DNA of 64,000 nt, taken from Brachybacterium sp. P6-10-X1. Its GTDB lineage: Bacteria > Actinomycetota > Actinomycetes > Actinomycetales > Dermabacteraceae. This document shows, piece by piece, positions 16,202-25,358 of this stretch. The first letter of the stretch is position 1, and each line of letters starts with the position of its first letter. The translations under genes were made by a program, and so were the position numbers. The notes below the pieces were generated by a model. The model was not told the origin of the DNA, did no database searches, and worked only from the letters and a program-made list of their open reading frames with translations. The stretch lies in the NCBI RefSeq assembly GCF_001969445.1, contig NZ_CP017297.1:3162001-3226000 (forward strand). The letters run 5' to 3'.

Positions 16202-17599
16202 ATGGCCCCCACAGTTCTCGGCATCGACTCCTCCACCCAGGCCACGAAAGCTCTGCTCGTCGACGCCGAGTCCGGGGAGGTGCTCGAGGAGCGCCGCGCC
16301 GCCCACCCCGAGGGCACCGAGGTCGACCCGCGGGCCTGGCTCGCGGCGGTCGACGAGGCGGCATGCCCCCTGCTCGAGCGGGCCGAGGCGGTCTCCGTCG
16401 GCGGGCAGCAGCACGGCATGGTGCTGCTCGATGACCGGGGCGAGGTGGTGCGGGACGCCCTGCTGTGGAACGACACCCGTTCCGCCCCGCAGGCCGAGGC
16501 CCTCATCGAGGAGATGGGCGGCCCCGAGGCATCGGTCGCGGAGATCGGCAGCCTGATGGTCGCCTCCTTCACGGCCTCCAAGCTGCGCTGGGTGCGCGAC
16601 GAGGAACCCGACACGGCGCAGCGGGCCGCGAGCGTGCTGCTGCCCCACGACTACGTCTCCCGGCACCTGGCCGGCGGGGGAGAGGCCTTCACCGATCGCG
16701 GCGACGCCTCCGGCACCGCGTACTACTCCACGGCCACCGAGGAGTGGAAGCCCGAGCTGGTTCAGCTGGCGCTGGGCCGTACCCTCGAGCTGCCCCGCCT
16801 TCCCGACGCGCCGCAGGAGATCATGGCCCGCACACCGGACGGCGCCGCGATCGCCGCGGGGACCGGCGACAACATGGGCGCCGCGCTCGGACTGTCCCAG
16901 AGCGAGGGCGACGTCTCCGTCTCGATCGGCACCTCCGGGGTGTGCGCGATGGTCAGCCCCACCCGCCCGAACGATTCGACCGGCGCGGTGACCGGCTTCG
17001 CCGATGCCACCGGCCGCTTCCTCCCGATGGCCACCACCATCAACGCCGCGCGCATCCTCGACGCCGGTCGCTCCCTGCTGGGGGTGAGCCACGAGGAGAT
17101 GGCCGAGCTCGCCCTGGCCAGCGTGCCGGGAGCGCACGGTGTGACGCTGCTGCCCTACTTCGACGGCGAGCGCACCCCGAACCGCCCCGAGGCGAGGGCG
17201 ACGCTGACCGGTATGAGCACGTCCACCACCCGCGAGGACGTCGCCCGCGCCTATGTCGAGGGCCTGCTGTGCTCCTTGGCCGACGGCATCACCGCGCTCG
17301 AGGACATCACCGGAACCGCCGCCGCGCGGATCACCCTGATCGGCGGCGCGGCTCGGAGCGAGGCGGTCCAGCAGCTCGCCCCCGCCGTCTTCGGCCGGGA
17401 GGTCACCGTGGCCCCGGCCGCGGAGTACGTGGCGCTCGGCGCCGCCCGCCAGGCCGCCTGGGCGCTGTCCGGCCAGCAGGAGCCGCCGGCCTGGGAGATC
17501 TCCGGCAGTCGGGTCGTCGGGGCCGATCCCACTCCGGAGGTGCTCGATGCCTACCGCGACCTGAAGGATCGCACCGAGGGCTGGACCCACCCGGCCTGA
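16202..17599 (+). CDS. xylB: Xylulokinase
   Basis: 465 residues, FGGY kinase fold in two actin-like domains. The N-terminal phosphate loop is LGIDSSTQATKALLVD (about residues 5-20). GGQQHGMVLLD near residue 62 is the substrate-binding QHG motif, the central region holds GTGDNMGAALGL and SIGTSGVCAM, and LIGGAARSEAVQQL near residue 380 is the C-terminal ATP-binding signature. It phosphorylates D-xylulose to xylulose 5-phosphate, which enters the pentose phosphate pathway. AAAGGA precedes the ATG. It completes xylose catabolism with xylA but may have its own promoter because of the hairpin and repeat between them. Confidence 0.95.
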   Translation: MAPTVLGIDSSTQATKALLVDAESGEVLEERRAAHPEGTEVDPRAWLAAVDEAACPLLERAEAVSVGGQQHGMVLLDDRGEVVRDALLWNDTRSAPQAEALIEEMGGPEASVAEIGSLMVASFTASKLRWVRDEEPDTAQRAASVLLPHDYVSRHLAGGGEAFTDRGDASGTAYYSTATEEWKPELVQLALGRTLELPRLPDAPQEIMARTPDGAAIAAGTGDNMGAALGLSQSEGDVSVSIGTSGVCAMVSPTRPNDSTGAVTGFADATGRFLPMATTINAARILDAGRSLLGVSHEEMAELALASVPGAHGVTLLPYFDGERTPNRPEARATLTGMSTSTTREDVARAYVEGLLCSLADGITALEDITGTAAARITLIGGAARSEAVQQLAPAVFGREVTVAPAAEYVALGAARQAAWALSGQQEPPAWEISGSRVVGADPTPEVLDAYRDLKDRTEGWTHPA

Positions 17600-17703
17600 G
17601 CCGTCGGCGCTCCCGGCTCGACACGGACCCTGCCGATCTGCCAGGAACCCCTCCCTGCCGGACACGGAGCCACCGGTCCGAGCCCTCGGACCTCCACCCG
17701 GAG

Positions 17704-17733
17704 CACCTCCCCTGAAACTTTCAGGTGGAGGTG
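17704..17733. terminator. Hairpin after xylB containing a TGAAACTTTCA core
   Basis: CACCTCC (17704-17710) pairs with GGAGGTG (17727-17733), and inside it CTGAAA pairs with TTTCAG around a single C. It could terminate xylB transcription. The inner TGAAACTTTCA is also the same shape as the ACGAAACTTTCGT site at 22244-22256, so it may double as a regulator site. Confidence 0.5.
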
Positions 17734-17771
17734 TTCTGTCGTGAACGCCATGATGCCCAGGTGATAGAGCA

Positions 17772-17832
17772 TTGACCGCGATACTCGGACTGTTCTAACC
17801 TGACGACGCCCGAAAGCTTAGAGAAAGCTTTC
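17772..17832 (+). promoter_or_regulatory. Promoter and LacI-type operator of the GH3-GH10 operon
   Basis: TTGACC (17772-17777), 18 bases, then TAACCT (17796-17801) form a good actinobacterial promoter. Just beyond the expected start point lie CGAAAGCTTA and then the perfect palindrome GAAAGCTTTC (17823-17832), a position suited to repression. The GH3 start codon is 70 bases further. Confidence 0.6.
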
Positions 17833-17901
17833 ACAAAGAGTCAGAAAATGTCGGGCGATGCGAGTCCTCGCGCGCTCGACGGTCGTGCGAAGGAGCACCT
17901 C

Positions 17902-20283
17902 ATGACCGTTGATCCGTGGAGGGATCCCTCGCTGAGCACCGCACAGCGCGCCGAGGCGCTGCTGGCAGACCTCAGCCCCGAGGAGAAGATCGCTCAGCTC
18001 GGCAGCTACTGGAAGCGTCCCGAGATCGGCGACGCCGAGGGCTTCGCCCCGATGCAGTCCACCTTCGACGCGGACCGCGATCCTTTCGAGGAGGCGGTCC
18101 AGCATGGGCTGGGGCACATCACCCGGGCCTACGGCAGCGCACCGCAGACCGCCGAGGAGGGCGTGGAGAACCTCCGCCGGATGCAGCGCGCGGTCACCGC
18201 GGGCTCCCCGCACGCCATCCCCGCGATCGCCCACGAGGAGTGCCTGACCGGGCTCATGGCCCACGAGGCGACCACCTATCCTGCGGCCATCGCCTGGGGC
18301 GCCTCCTTCGCCCCGGAGCTGATCGGCGAGATGGCCGGCCGGATCGGGGCGGACATGCGGGCGCTGGGCACCCACCACGGGCTCTCCCCGGTGCTCGACA
18401 TCGTGCGCGACTACCGCTGGGGCCGTATCGAGGAGACGATGGGCGAGGACCCGTACCTCACGGGCGTCCTCGCCGCCGAGTACGTCAAGGGGCTCCAGGG
18501 CGCCGGCGTCATCGCGACCCTGAAGCACTTCGCCGGCCACGCCGCCTCCCGCGCCGGCCGCAACCACGCACCCGTCTCCATCGGCATGCGCGAGCTGCAC
18601 GAGATCGACCTGGTGCCCTTCGAGATGGCCGTGCGGCGGGGAGGGGCCCGCTCCGTGATGAACTCCTACGCCGACCTCGACGGCATCGCCCCCGCCGCCA
18701 GCCGGTGGCTGCTCACCGAGCTGCTCCGCGAGACCTGGGGCTTCGAGGGCACGGTGGTCTCCGACTACTGGGCCGTCAACTTCCTGCAGTCCATGCACCG
18801 CGTCGCGGGGACCACGCGCGACGCGGCCGTGACCACGCTGCGCGCCGGGATGGACGTCGAGCTGCCCGAGACCAACACCTTCCCGGAGCTGCTGGACGCG
18901 ATCGCGGCCGGGGAGCTGGAGACCGAGGTGCTCGATGCCGCAGTGCGCCGCGTGCTGCGCCAGAAGGTCGAGCTGGGACTGCTGGACCCCGACTTCGACC
19001 CCGCCACCACCGGCGAGGCCATCGACCTGGACCCGGCCGAGAACCGGGACCTCGCCCGGCGCCTGGCCGAGGAATCGATCGTGCTGCTGCGCAACGAGGA
19101 CCAGACCCTGCCGCTGGTCGCACCGAGCCGCATCGCCCTGATCGGCCCCAGCGCCGTCGAGCCGCGCAGCTTCCTGGGCTGCTACAGCTTCACCAACCAC
19201 GTGCTCTCGCGCCTGGAGGACAAGGGGACCTCGGTCGCCGTGCCCTCCCTGGCCGAGGCGCTGGCCGATGAGTTCCCGGCCGCCGTGCTCACCACCGTCG
19301 CGGGCACCGACTTCACCGGGACCGACACCTCCGGCATCGCCGCGGCCGTCACCGCCTCGGAAGCCTCCGACGTCGCCGTCCTCGCCGTCGGGGACATCGC
19401 GGGCCTGTTCGGGGCCGGCACCTCCGGGGAGGGCTGCGACGTCGCCGATCTGCAGCTGCCCGGTGCCCAGCACGAGCTCGTCGAAGCCGTCCTGGCCACC
19501 GGCACCCCGGTGGTGCTGGTGCTGGTCACCGGCCGGCCCTACGCCCTCGGGGACTACGTCGACCGCTGCCACGCGATCGTGCAGGCCTTCATGCCCGGGG
19601 AGGAGGGCGGCAGCGCGCTCGCCGGCGTGCTCTCGGGCCGCGTGAACCCCTCCGGACGCCTGCCGATCGGCATCCCCGGCGGCATGGGCGGCCAGCCCGG
19701 CACCTACCTCGCCCCGGTCCTCGCCTGGGTCAGCGACGGCATCTCGAACATCGACCCCAAGCCACTGTTCCCCTTCGGCTTCGGACTCGGCTACGCGCCC
19801 TTCGAGTACTCCGACCTGCGCCTGTCGGCCGACGAGATCGCCGCCGACGGGACCGTCGAGATCTCGGCGACCGTCACCAACGCCGGCGACCGCGACGGCA
19901 AGGAGGTCGTCCAGCTCTATCTCAGCGATCCCGTCGCCTCCGTGGTGCGGCCGCTGAAGCGCCTGGTCGGATTCACCAAGGTCGCCCTCGCCGCCGGCGA
20001 GAGCGCCGAGGTCACCTTCCGGCTCCACACCGACCGCACCTCCTTCGTGGGGGAGGATCATCGGCGGATCGTCGAGCCGGGCGAGTTCCGGGTGCGGGTG
20101 GGCGCCTCCAGCGAGGACTTCACCCTCGAGGGCTCCTTCCGCGTGGTCGGGGACGCGCGGGTGGTCGGTGACGGGGAACGGGTGCTGGAGACCCCGGTGG
20201 ATGTGCGTCCTGACGCACCCGGCAGGATCGATGCCTCCGTGCTGGCGGGAACTGCCGGCTCAGCGCCGGCCGGGGCCGAGTGA
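17902..20283 (+). CDS. Glycoside hydrolase family 3 beta-glycosidase (beta-xylosidase/beta-glucosidase)
   Basis: 793 residues without a signal peptide, so intracellular. Domain order: GH3 TIM barrel (about 1-330), alpha/beta sandwich (about 375-600), fibronectin III-like domain (about 650-740). KHFAGH (residues 208-213) and VVSDYW with Asp288 as the catalytic nucleophile are characteristic. It removes sugar units from the non-reducing end of imported oligosaccharides. The ATG at 17902 has AAGGAG (17890-17895); the open frame extends upstream into the operator and is not used. Its stop overlaps the start of a GH10 xylanase by four bases, pointing to beta-xylosidase or mixed pentosidase activity. 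Confidence 0.92.
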   Translation: MTVDPWRDPSLSTAQRAEALLADLSPEEKIAQLGSYWKRPEIGDAEGFAPMQSTFDADRDPFEEAVQHGLGHITRAYGSAPQTAEEGVENLRRMQRAVTAGSPHAIPAIAHEECLTGLMAHEATTYPAAIAWGASFAPELIGEMAGRIGADMRALGTHHGLSPVLDIVRDYRWGRIEETMGEDPYLTGVLAAEYVKGLQGAGVIATLKHFAGHAASRAGRNHAPVSIGMRELHEIDLVPFEMAVRRGGARSVMNSYADLDGIAPAASRWLLTELLRETWGFEGTVVSDYWAVNFLQSMHRVAGTTRDAAVTTLRAGMDVELPETNTFPELLDAIAAGELETEVLDAAVRRVLRQKVELGLLDPDFDPATTGEAIDLDPAENRDLARRLAEESIVLLRNEDQTLPLVAPSRIALIGPSAVEPRSFLGCYSFTNHVLSRLEDKGTSVAVPSLAEALADEFPAAVLTTVAGTDFTGTDTSGIAAAVTASEASDVAVLAVGDIAGLFGAGTSGEGCDVADLQLPGAQHELVEAVLATGTPVVLVLVTGRPYALGDYVDRCHAIVQAFMPGEEGGSALAGVLSGRVNPSGRLPIGIPGGMGGQPGTYLAPVLAWVSDGISNIDPKPLFPFGFGLGYAPFEYSDLRLSADEIAADGTVEISATVTNAGDRDGKEVVQLYLSDPVASVVRPLKRLVGFTKVALAAGESAEVTFRLHTDRTSFVGEDHRRIVEPGEFRVRVGASSEDFTLEGSFRVVGDARVVGDGERVLETPVDVRPDAPGRIDASVLAGTAGSAPAGAE

Positions 20284-21512
20284 GCGGGCCGTCCGTCGGG
20301 TCCGACGTGAGGTCCGCCCGGGTCGAGGATGCTCGGGTGCGGATCGTGGACGAGCACGGTGAGCCGATGGTGGGCGCCGACGTCGAGGTCGAGCAGATCC
20401 GGCATGCGTTCGGCTTCGGGTGCACGGCCTTCGAGCTGCGGCCCGATGAGCCCGATGCGTGCACGTCCCTGTGGCTGGACCTGTTCACCATGGCCACGCT
20501 GCCGTTCTACTGGCGATGGTTCGAACCCGCTCCGGGCGCTCCCGACACCGAACGGCTCCGACGCCTGGCCGGATTCCTGCACGCCCGGGGCGTGACCCTC
20601 AAGGGGCACCCGCTGCTGTGGCACACCCTCGCCCCGTCGTGGCTGCTCGACCTCGATGCGCAGGACGTCGAGCGGGCGATCACCACCCGGATCACGCGGG
20701 AGGCCTCGGACTTCGCAGGCCTCATCGACCAGTGGGACGCGATCAACGAGACGGTGATCCTGCCGACCTTCGAGGCGGAGGACAACGCCGTCACCCGGCT
20801 CGCCCGGGCCCGTGGGCGGATGCATGTCATCCGCCTCGCGTTCGAGACGGCGCGGGCCGCGAACCCGCACGCCCGTCTGGTGTTGAACGACTTCGATCTC
20901 TCCTCCGCCTTCGAGGACGTCATCGAGGAATGCCTGGACGCAGGGATCGACATCGGCGCCATCGGGCTGCAGACCCATATGCACCAGGGTTTCCGGGGAG
21001 AGGAGCAGATCACCGAGGTCATCGAGCGCTTCTCCCGCTTCGGTCTGCCGATCCAGCTGACCGAGACCACGCTGGTCTCCGGCGATCTCATGCCGTCCCA
21101 CATCGTCGACCTCAACGACCACGTCGTGGAGTCCTGGCCGACCACGCCTGAGGGGGAGGACCGGCAGGCCGATGAACTGGTGCGGCACTACCGCACCGTC
21201 CTCGCCCGACCCGCGGTCGAGTCGCTGACCTATTGGGGCCTGGGGGACGCGGGAGCGTGGCTGGGGGCGCCGGCCGGCCTGGTCCGTGCGGATGGGTCGC
21301 CCAAGCCGGGCTACCACGCGCTGAAGCAGCTGATCCGCGACGAGTGGTGGATGGGCCGCCACGTGCTTCGCACTGACGACGACGGAGCGGTCGCGGTCCG
21401 TGGCTTCGCCGGCGACTACGAGATCGGCGTCGCAGGGCAGAGGTCACAGATCTCGATCCCGCGCGGCGGGGGATCGGTGGAGCTCACTCGGCCTGCGCCG
21501 TCTCGTCCGTGA
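20280..21512 (+). CDS. Glycoside hydrolase family 10 endo-1,4-beta-xylanase, intracellular
   Basis: 410 residues, no signal peptide and no carbohydrate-binding module. The GH10 barrel shows FGFGCTAFEL early, GHPLLWHTLAPSWL, WDAINE with Glu157 as acid/base, the NDFDL motif and IQLTET with Glu262 as nucleophile. A short beta-rich segment precedes the barrel and another follows it. It should cleave xylo-oligosaccharides after import, feeding the GH3 enzyme and xylA/xylB. The GTG start overlaps the GH3 stop (GTGA), so translation is coupled. Its last 29 bases overlap the end of the opposite-strand DUF624 gene. Confidence 0.93.
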   Translation: MSGPSVGSDVRSARVEDARVRIVDEHGEPMVGADVEVEQIRHAFGFGCTAFELRPDEPDACTSLWLDLFTMATLPFYWRWFEPAPGAPDTERLRRLAGFLHARGVTLKGHPLLWHTLAPSWLLDLDAQDVERAITTRITREASDFAGLIDQWDAINETVILPTFEAEDNAVTRLARARGRMHVIRLAFETARAANPHARLVLNDFDLSSAFEDVIEECLDAGIDIGAIGLQTHMHQGFRGEEQITEVIERFSRFGLPIQLTETTLVSGDLMPSHIVDLNDHVVESWPTTPEGEDRQADELVRHYRTVLARPAVESLTYWGLGDAGAWLGAPAGLVRADGSPKPGYHALKQLIRDEWWMGRHVLRTDDDGAVAVRGFAGDYEIGVAGQRSQISIPRGGGSVELTRPAPSRP

Positions 21513-22176
21513 GGACGAACCTCTCGGTCAGCAGCTGGGCGACGGGCTTCTCCGAGACCCAGAGGGCGAAGGTCAGGAGTGATCCGGTCACCAGGAGCAG
21601 GAATTCGCCGATCACGAGGATCAGCCCCAGCGTCAGCACGCCCAGCGAGATCAGCGCCAGCGTCGACAGCGGCTTGGTCAGCAGGGTGAACGCCGTCAGG
21701 CGGTAGACGTCGATGGTCCGGAAGGAGAAGGCCGAGACGATCGACAGTGCCCGTGTCAGGACCAGCAGGGCGAGGACCGCCAGCACCCCGAAGACCGCGT
21801 TGAGGGCGCGGGTGTCCGCGGCATCCCCGTGAGCGATGTTGAACAGGAGCAGCCCGAGCACCAGCAGCGCGGGCCCGCCCACGGACATGCTGTCGCGCAG
21901 ATTCACCCGATAGCCGTGCAGGAAGCGGCGCGCCGGGACCAGCTCGTCATCCGTGCTCCGGGCCCTCCAGGTGTACAGGGCCCCCGAGATCGCCGGCAGC
22001 AGCGGGAGCGCGGCGATCGCGAACAGCAGCGCGTTCAGCTCGCCCTGGGCGATCAGCGTCCAGACCACAATCGTGGGCGCCGAGGTGAGCACGAGCATCA
22101 CGTCGATGACGAGGAACCAGTAGACGGTCTCGGTGATCTCGGTGAAAAGACCGCGTGATCGGCGAGGTGGCGCCAT
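21484..22176 (-). CDS. DUF624 (YesL-like) membrane protein
   Basis: 230 residues with about five to six membrane segments. The pattern of an N-terminal VYWFLVIDVMLVLTSAPT segment, a central charged YTWRARSTDDELVPARRF loop and a C-terminal SEKPVAQLLTERF tail fits the YesL/DUF624 family. Family members sit beside Lpl-type sugar importers; their function is unknown and may be an accessory to uptake. AGGAGG lies just upstream of the ATG at 22176; a longer frame upstream has no ribosome site. Divergent from an LplA-like gene, and tail-to-tail overlapping with the GH10 gene. Confidence 0.82.
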   Translation of the reverse strand: MAPPRRSRGLFTEITETVYWFLVIDVMLVLTSAPTIVVWTLIAQGELNALLFAIAALPLLPAISGALYTWRARSTDDELVPARRFLHGYRVNLRDSMSVGGPALLVLGLLLFNIAHGDAADTRALNAVFGVLAVLALLVLTRALSIVSAFSFRTIDVYRLTAFTLLTKPLSTLALISLGVLTLGLILVIGEFLLLVTGSLLTFALWVSEKPVAQLLTERFVLTDETAQAE

Positions 22177-22243
22177 GAGTCCTCCTGGACGGTGTCCGAG
22201 ACGGTGTCCGACGGTCTGCCAGGACCCTAGCATGCCATCGAAA

Positions 22244-22256
22244 ACGAAACTTTCGT
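22244..22256. promoter_or_regulatory. Operator-like palindrome ACGAAACTTTCGT
   Basis: Perfect 6-base arms around a single C, located 68-80 bases upstream of the DUF624 start. On the minus strand a TAGGGT -10 box follows it. The same CGAAA/TTTCG pattern occurs at the GH3, LplA-like and LacI promoters, suggesting one repressor for all of them. Confidence 0.6.
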
Positions 22257-22400
22257 GACGATCGTGTTCGAAGTTGCAAGACTGTTACCTGCCGATTCGG
22301 TGGCTGTGCGTGCTGGGTGGCCGCGAGATTGAGGTGTATGACCTGGTCATGGCAGCTCCAATCCTCGACCGCGGCGTCGCGGGCGTATTTGTGGGATCTC

Positions 22401-22457
22401 TTGACCTACGTTACTCTCGCCATTAAGTTAAGTGCAACAACGAAACTTCAACGAAAG
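22401..22457 (+). promoter_or_regulatory. Promoter of the LplABC-like operon with two CGAAA half-sites
   Basis: TTGACC (22401-22406), a 17-base spacer and TAAGTT (22424-22429) make a near-ideal promoter. CGAAAC (22441-22446) and CGAAAG (22452-22457) follow at once, overlapping the likely start point, as at the GH3 promoter. The leader to the start codon is about 240 bases and holds no gene. Confidence 0.6.
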
Positions 22458-22675
22458 TCTCGGTAATGCAGTCGGTGCCGCGATGCTGCGGTACCCAGCA
22501 CGATCGGGGCCCGCGCTCTCCGTGCAGGAGTGCTGCCGGCCCCACCGGCGGCCCGACCGGCCCGTCCTTCCGCCCTCGTGGCGGCGGATGAACCGATGAG
22601 GGCACGTCGGGCATCCGTTCCGATGCCTCCGCCGCACCGTCCCGGTGCTGCGACCATCCCGATGAGGAGACGGCA

Positions 22676-24352
22676 ATGACGCTCAACCCCTTCCACCTCT
22701 CGCAGTCCCGACGAGGTTTCGTCGGTCTCTCCGCTGCCGCATTCGGCTCGATCGCCCTCGCCTCATGTGGTGCGAGCAGCGCCGAGGACGAGCCCGTCGA
22801 CGTCGACGCGCAGAACGTCGGCGCCATGGAGGACTTCGCCGCCGACACCCAGTTCACGGCGACCGAGCCGATCGAGGTCGGCATCCTGTGGACGGACTGG
22901 CCGGAAGTTCCGGTCGAGGAATCCTGGAGGATCTTCGACCACATCAAGGAGCTCACGAACGTCGAGCTGAAGTTGACGCATATCCCGTTCAGCGACCACG
23001 AGGAGAAGCGCAGCCTGCTGATCAGCGCAGGCGACGCGCCGACCCTCATCCCCCTGGTCTATACGGGAGAGGACTCTCCGTACGTCTCCTCCGGGGCGGT
23101 GGTCCCGATGAGCGATTACGTCGAGCACATGCCCAATTTCCAGAAGTACGTCAAGGAGTGGGAGCTCGGCCAGATGATCGAGAACATCAAGCAGGCCGAC
23201 GGGAAGTACTACATGCTCCCCGGCCTGCAGGAGGTCTCCGTCCCTGTCTTCTCCCTGGTCGTGCGCAAGGACGTCTTCGAGGACGTCGTCGGCGCCGTCC
23301 CCACCACGTGGGAGGAGCTGCGAGACGGGCTGCGCGCCGTCAAGGAGGCGTACCCGGACTCGGTGCCGCTGGCGGACGGGTTCGAAGCGCAGTCGATGCT
23401 CAACTACGCCGCGCACGCCTTCGGCACCATCGCCGGCTGGGGCTTCGGCGGCGGCTATATCGACTCCGAGGGGGACGAGCTCGTCTACGCGCCGGCGACC
23501 GACGAGTACAAGTCGCTGGTCGAGTACTTCCACTCGCTGGTCGAGGAGGGGCTGATCGACCGCGAATCGCTCACCGCGTCCAACGACGGCTCCGGTGCCG
23601 CGGACGTCAGCGAGAAGTTCGCCAACGAGCTGTGTTTCGCGGCATCCGGTTCCTCCGGGACGGCCATCGAGTTCGCCCAGGCGCTGAACGAGACCGTCGG
23701 CGAGGGGAACTTCGAGGTCTCTCTGATCCCACCGCCGGCCGGCCCGGCCGGTGATCACGTCGAACCCCGCAACTTCTGGCACGGCTTCATGCTCAACTCC
23801 GACATCACCCAGTCCGAGAACTTCCTGGCCACCCTGCAGTTCACCGACTGGCTGTACTTCAATCCCGCCGCTCGGGAGATGCTGCGATGGGGTATCGAGG
23901 GAGAGACATACACGAAGGCGGACGACGGCACGATCGAGCTGAAGGACGGGTTCGCGATGGAGTCGTACAACATCAACAGCGGCGCCGAGGTCGACATCAA
24001 CGCCGACCTCGGGTTCGCGACCTTCCCGGCGGAGTCGACCGAGTCGCGATCGCTCAAGGAGTCCTACAGCACGCCGGAGTTCGTGCAGTACATCGAGGAC
24101 GTGCTGTCCACCCGCGATCCGCGGGACCCGATCCCGCCGGTTCCCCTGGAGGAGGCAGAGCTCGAGAAGGCCTCCCTCATGTCGACCCCCCTGAAGGACG
24201 CCGTCGACACGGCGACGCTGCAGTTCATCATGGGCGAGCGCGACTTGGGCGAATGGGACGATTTCGTCGCCGAGCTCGAGGCCGCGGGCATGTCCCGCTA
24301 CATGGAGCTCATCAACACTGCGCGCTCCCGCTTCGTCGAGGCGAATGGGTGA
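22676..24352 (+). CDS. Extracellular solute-binding lipoprotein, LplA-like
   Basis: 558 residues, the long LplA subtype of sugar-binding proteins. The signal has SRRGFVG (Tat-like) and the lipobox LASC with Cys31 lipidated. The mature protein begins with an acidic linker and shows VEVGILWTDWPEV-type ligand-lobe strands, ISAGDAPTLIPLVY, and the TTWEEL loop near residue 222. It binds an oligosaccharide at the cell surface for two downstream permeases. GAGGAG precedes the ATG. The flanking GH3, GH10 and DUF624 genes suggest a xylan-derived ligand. Confidence 0.9.
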   Translation: MTLNPFHLSQSRRGFVGLSAAAFGSIALASCGASSAEDEPVDVDAQNVGAMEDFAADTQFTATEPIEVGILWTDWPEVPVEESWRIFDHIKELTNVELKLTHIPFSDHEEKRSLLISAGDAPTLIPLVYTGEDSPYVSSGAVVPMSDYVEHMPNFQKYVKEWELGQMIENIKQADGKYYMLPGLQEVSVPVFSLVVRKDVFEDVVGAVPTTWEELRDGLRAVKEAYPDSVPLADGFEAQSMLNYAAHAFGTIAGWGFGGGYIDSEGDELVYAPATDEYKSLVEYFHSLVEEGLIDRESLTASNDGSGAADVSEKFANELCFAASGSSGTAIEFAQALNETVGEGNFEVSLIPPPAGPAGDHVEPRNFWHGFMLNSDITQSENFLATLQFTDWLYFNPAAREMLRWGIEGETYTKADDGTIELKDGFAMESYNINSGAEVDINADLGFATFPAESTESRSLKESYSTPEFVQYIEDVLSTRDPRDPIPPVPLEEAELEKASLMSTPLKDAVDTATLQFIMGERDLGEWDDFVAELEAAGMSRYMELINTARSRFVEANG

Positions 24353-24383
24353 ACGATCCCACCGACGACGAAGGGACCCTTCC

Positions 24384-25358
24384 ATGACGACGACCAAGAC
24401 ACGGAGGGCCGCGACGCAGGATGCGGTGTCGAGGCCGGCGCCGCTCAAGCGGCGGCCCGGCTCCTGGAAACGCACGCTGAAGCGCGACTGGCCGCTGTAT
24501 GCCTTCGTCGTGCTGCCCCTGATCTATCTCGCGATCTTCCGCTACGTGCCGATGCTCGGCAACGCGATCGCCTTCCGCCGGTTCCGTCCGGGCGGCAGCA
24601 TCTTCGGCGAAGAGTTCGTCGGCCTGTTCTACATCAAGCTGTTCATCACCGACCCCGCGTTCTGGAACGTCTTCGCGAACACGGCGATCATCGGCACGAT
24701 GACCCTGGTGGTCTGCTTCCCGCTGCCGATCATCCTGGCGCTGATGCTCAACGAGGTCCGCCGTCGGCACTTCAAGCGGATCGTGCAGTCGATCAGCTAC
24801 CTGCCGCACTTCCTCTCCGTGGTGATCGTGGTCGGCATGATCTACCAGCTCCTGTCCCTGCAGGGCACGGTGAACCAGCTGGTCGAAGCCTTCGGCGGGG
24901 ATGCGATCTCGTTCCTGCAGCAGGCCGAGTGGTTCCGCTTCATCTACGTGGCCTCCGAAGCCTGGCAGACCGTCGGCTGGGGCACGATCCTCTACCTGGC
25001 GGCGCTGACCGCGGTGGACGATCAGTTGTACGAGGCGGCCCGCATCGACGGCGCCAATCGCTGGAAGCAGACCTGGCACGTGACGCTCCCCGGCATCCGG
25101 CCGACGATGGTGACGCTGCTGATCCTCAACATCGGCAACTTCCTTCAGGTCGGCTTCGAGAAGGTCCTGCTGCTGTACAACCCGATGACGTATTCGACCG
25201 GCGACGTCATCTCGACCTACCTCTACCGGGTGGGTCTGGTGTCCAACAACCTCAGTTACGCGGCCGCCATCGGCCTGTTCCAGGCGATCATCGGATTCGT
25301 GATGGTCATGGGCGCGAACATGATCTCGAAACGACTGGTGGGGACGAGCCTATGGTGA
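24384..25358 (+). CDS. Sugar ABC transporter permease, LplB-like
   Basis: 324 residues, six membrane segments after a basic N-terminus. WPLYAFVVLPLIYLAIFRYVP is the first helix, and the EAA loop is QLYEAARIDGANRWKQTWHV (about residues 214-233). The ATG at 24384 is chosen for the GAAGGGA ribosome site (24370-24376); a slightly longer in-frame start at 24345 overlaps the previous gene. It pairs with the next permease. No ATPase gene accompanies the system. Confidence 0.93.
   Translation: MTTTKTRRAATQDAVSRPAPLKRRPGSWKRTLKRDWPLYAFVVLPLIYLAIFRYVPMLGNAIAFRRFRPGGSIFGEEFVGLFYIKLFITDPAFWNVFANTAIIGTMTLVVCFPLPIILALMLNEVRRRHFKRIVQSISYLPHFLSVVIVVGMIYQLLSLQGTVNQLVEAFGGDAISFLQQAEWFRFIYVASEAWQTVGWGTILYLAALTAVDDQLYEAARIDGANRWKQTWHVTLPGIRPTMVTLLILNIGNFLQVGFEKVLLLYNPMTYSTGDVISTYLYRVGLVSNNLSYAAAIGLFQAIIGFVMVMGANMISKRLVGTSLW

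Noticed and set aside
17818-20061. A 747-codon minus-strand frame opposite the GH3 gene
   Set aside because: The GH3 protein is complete with catalytic residues on the plus strand; the antisense product is Gly/Val/Asp/His-rich without domains.
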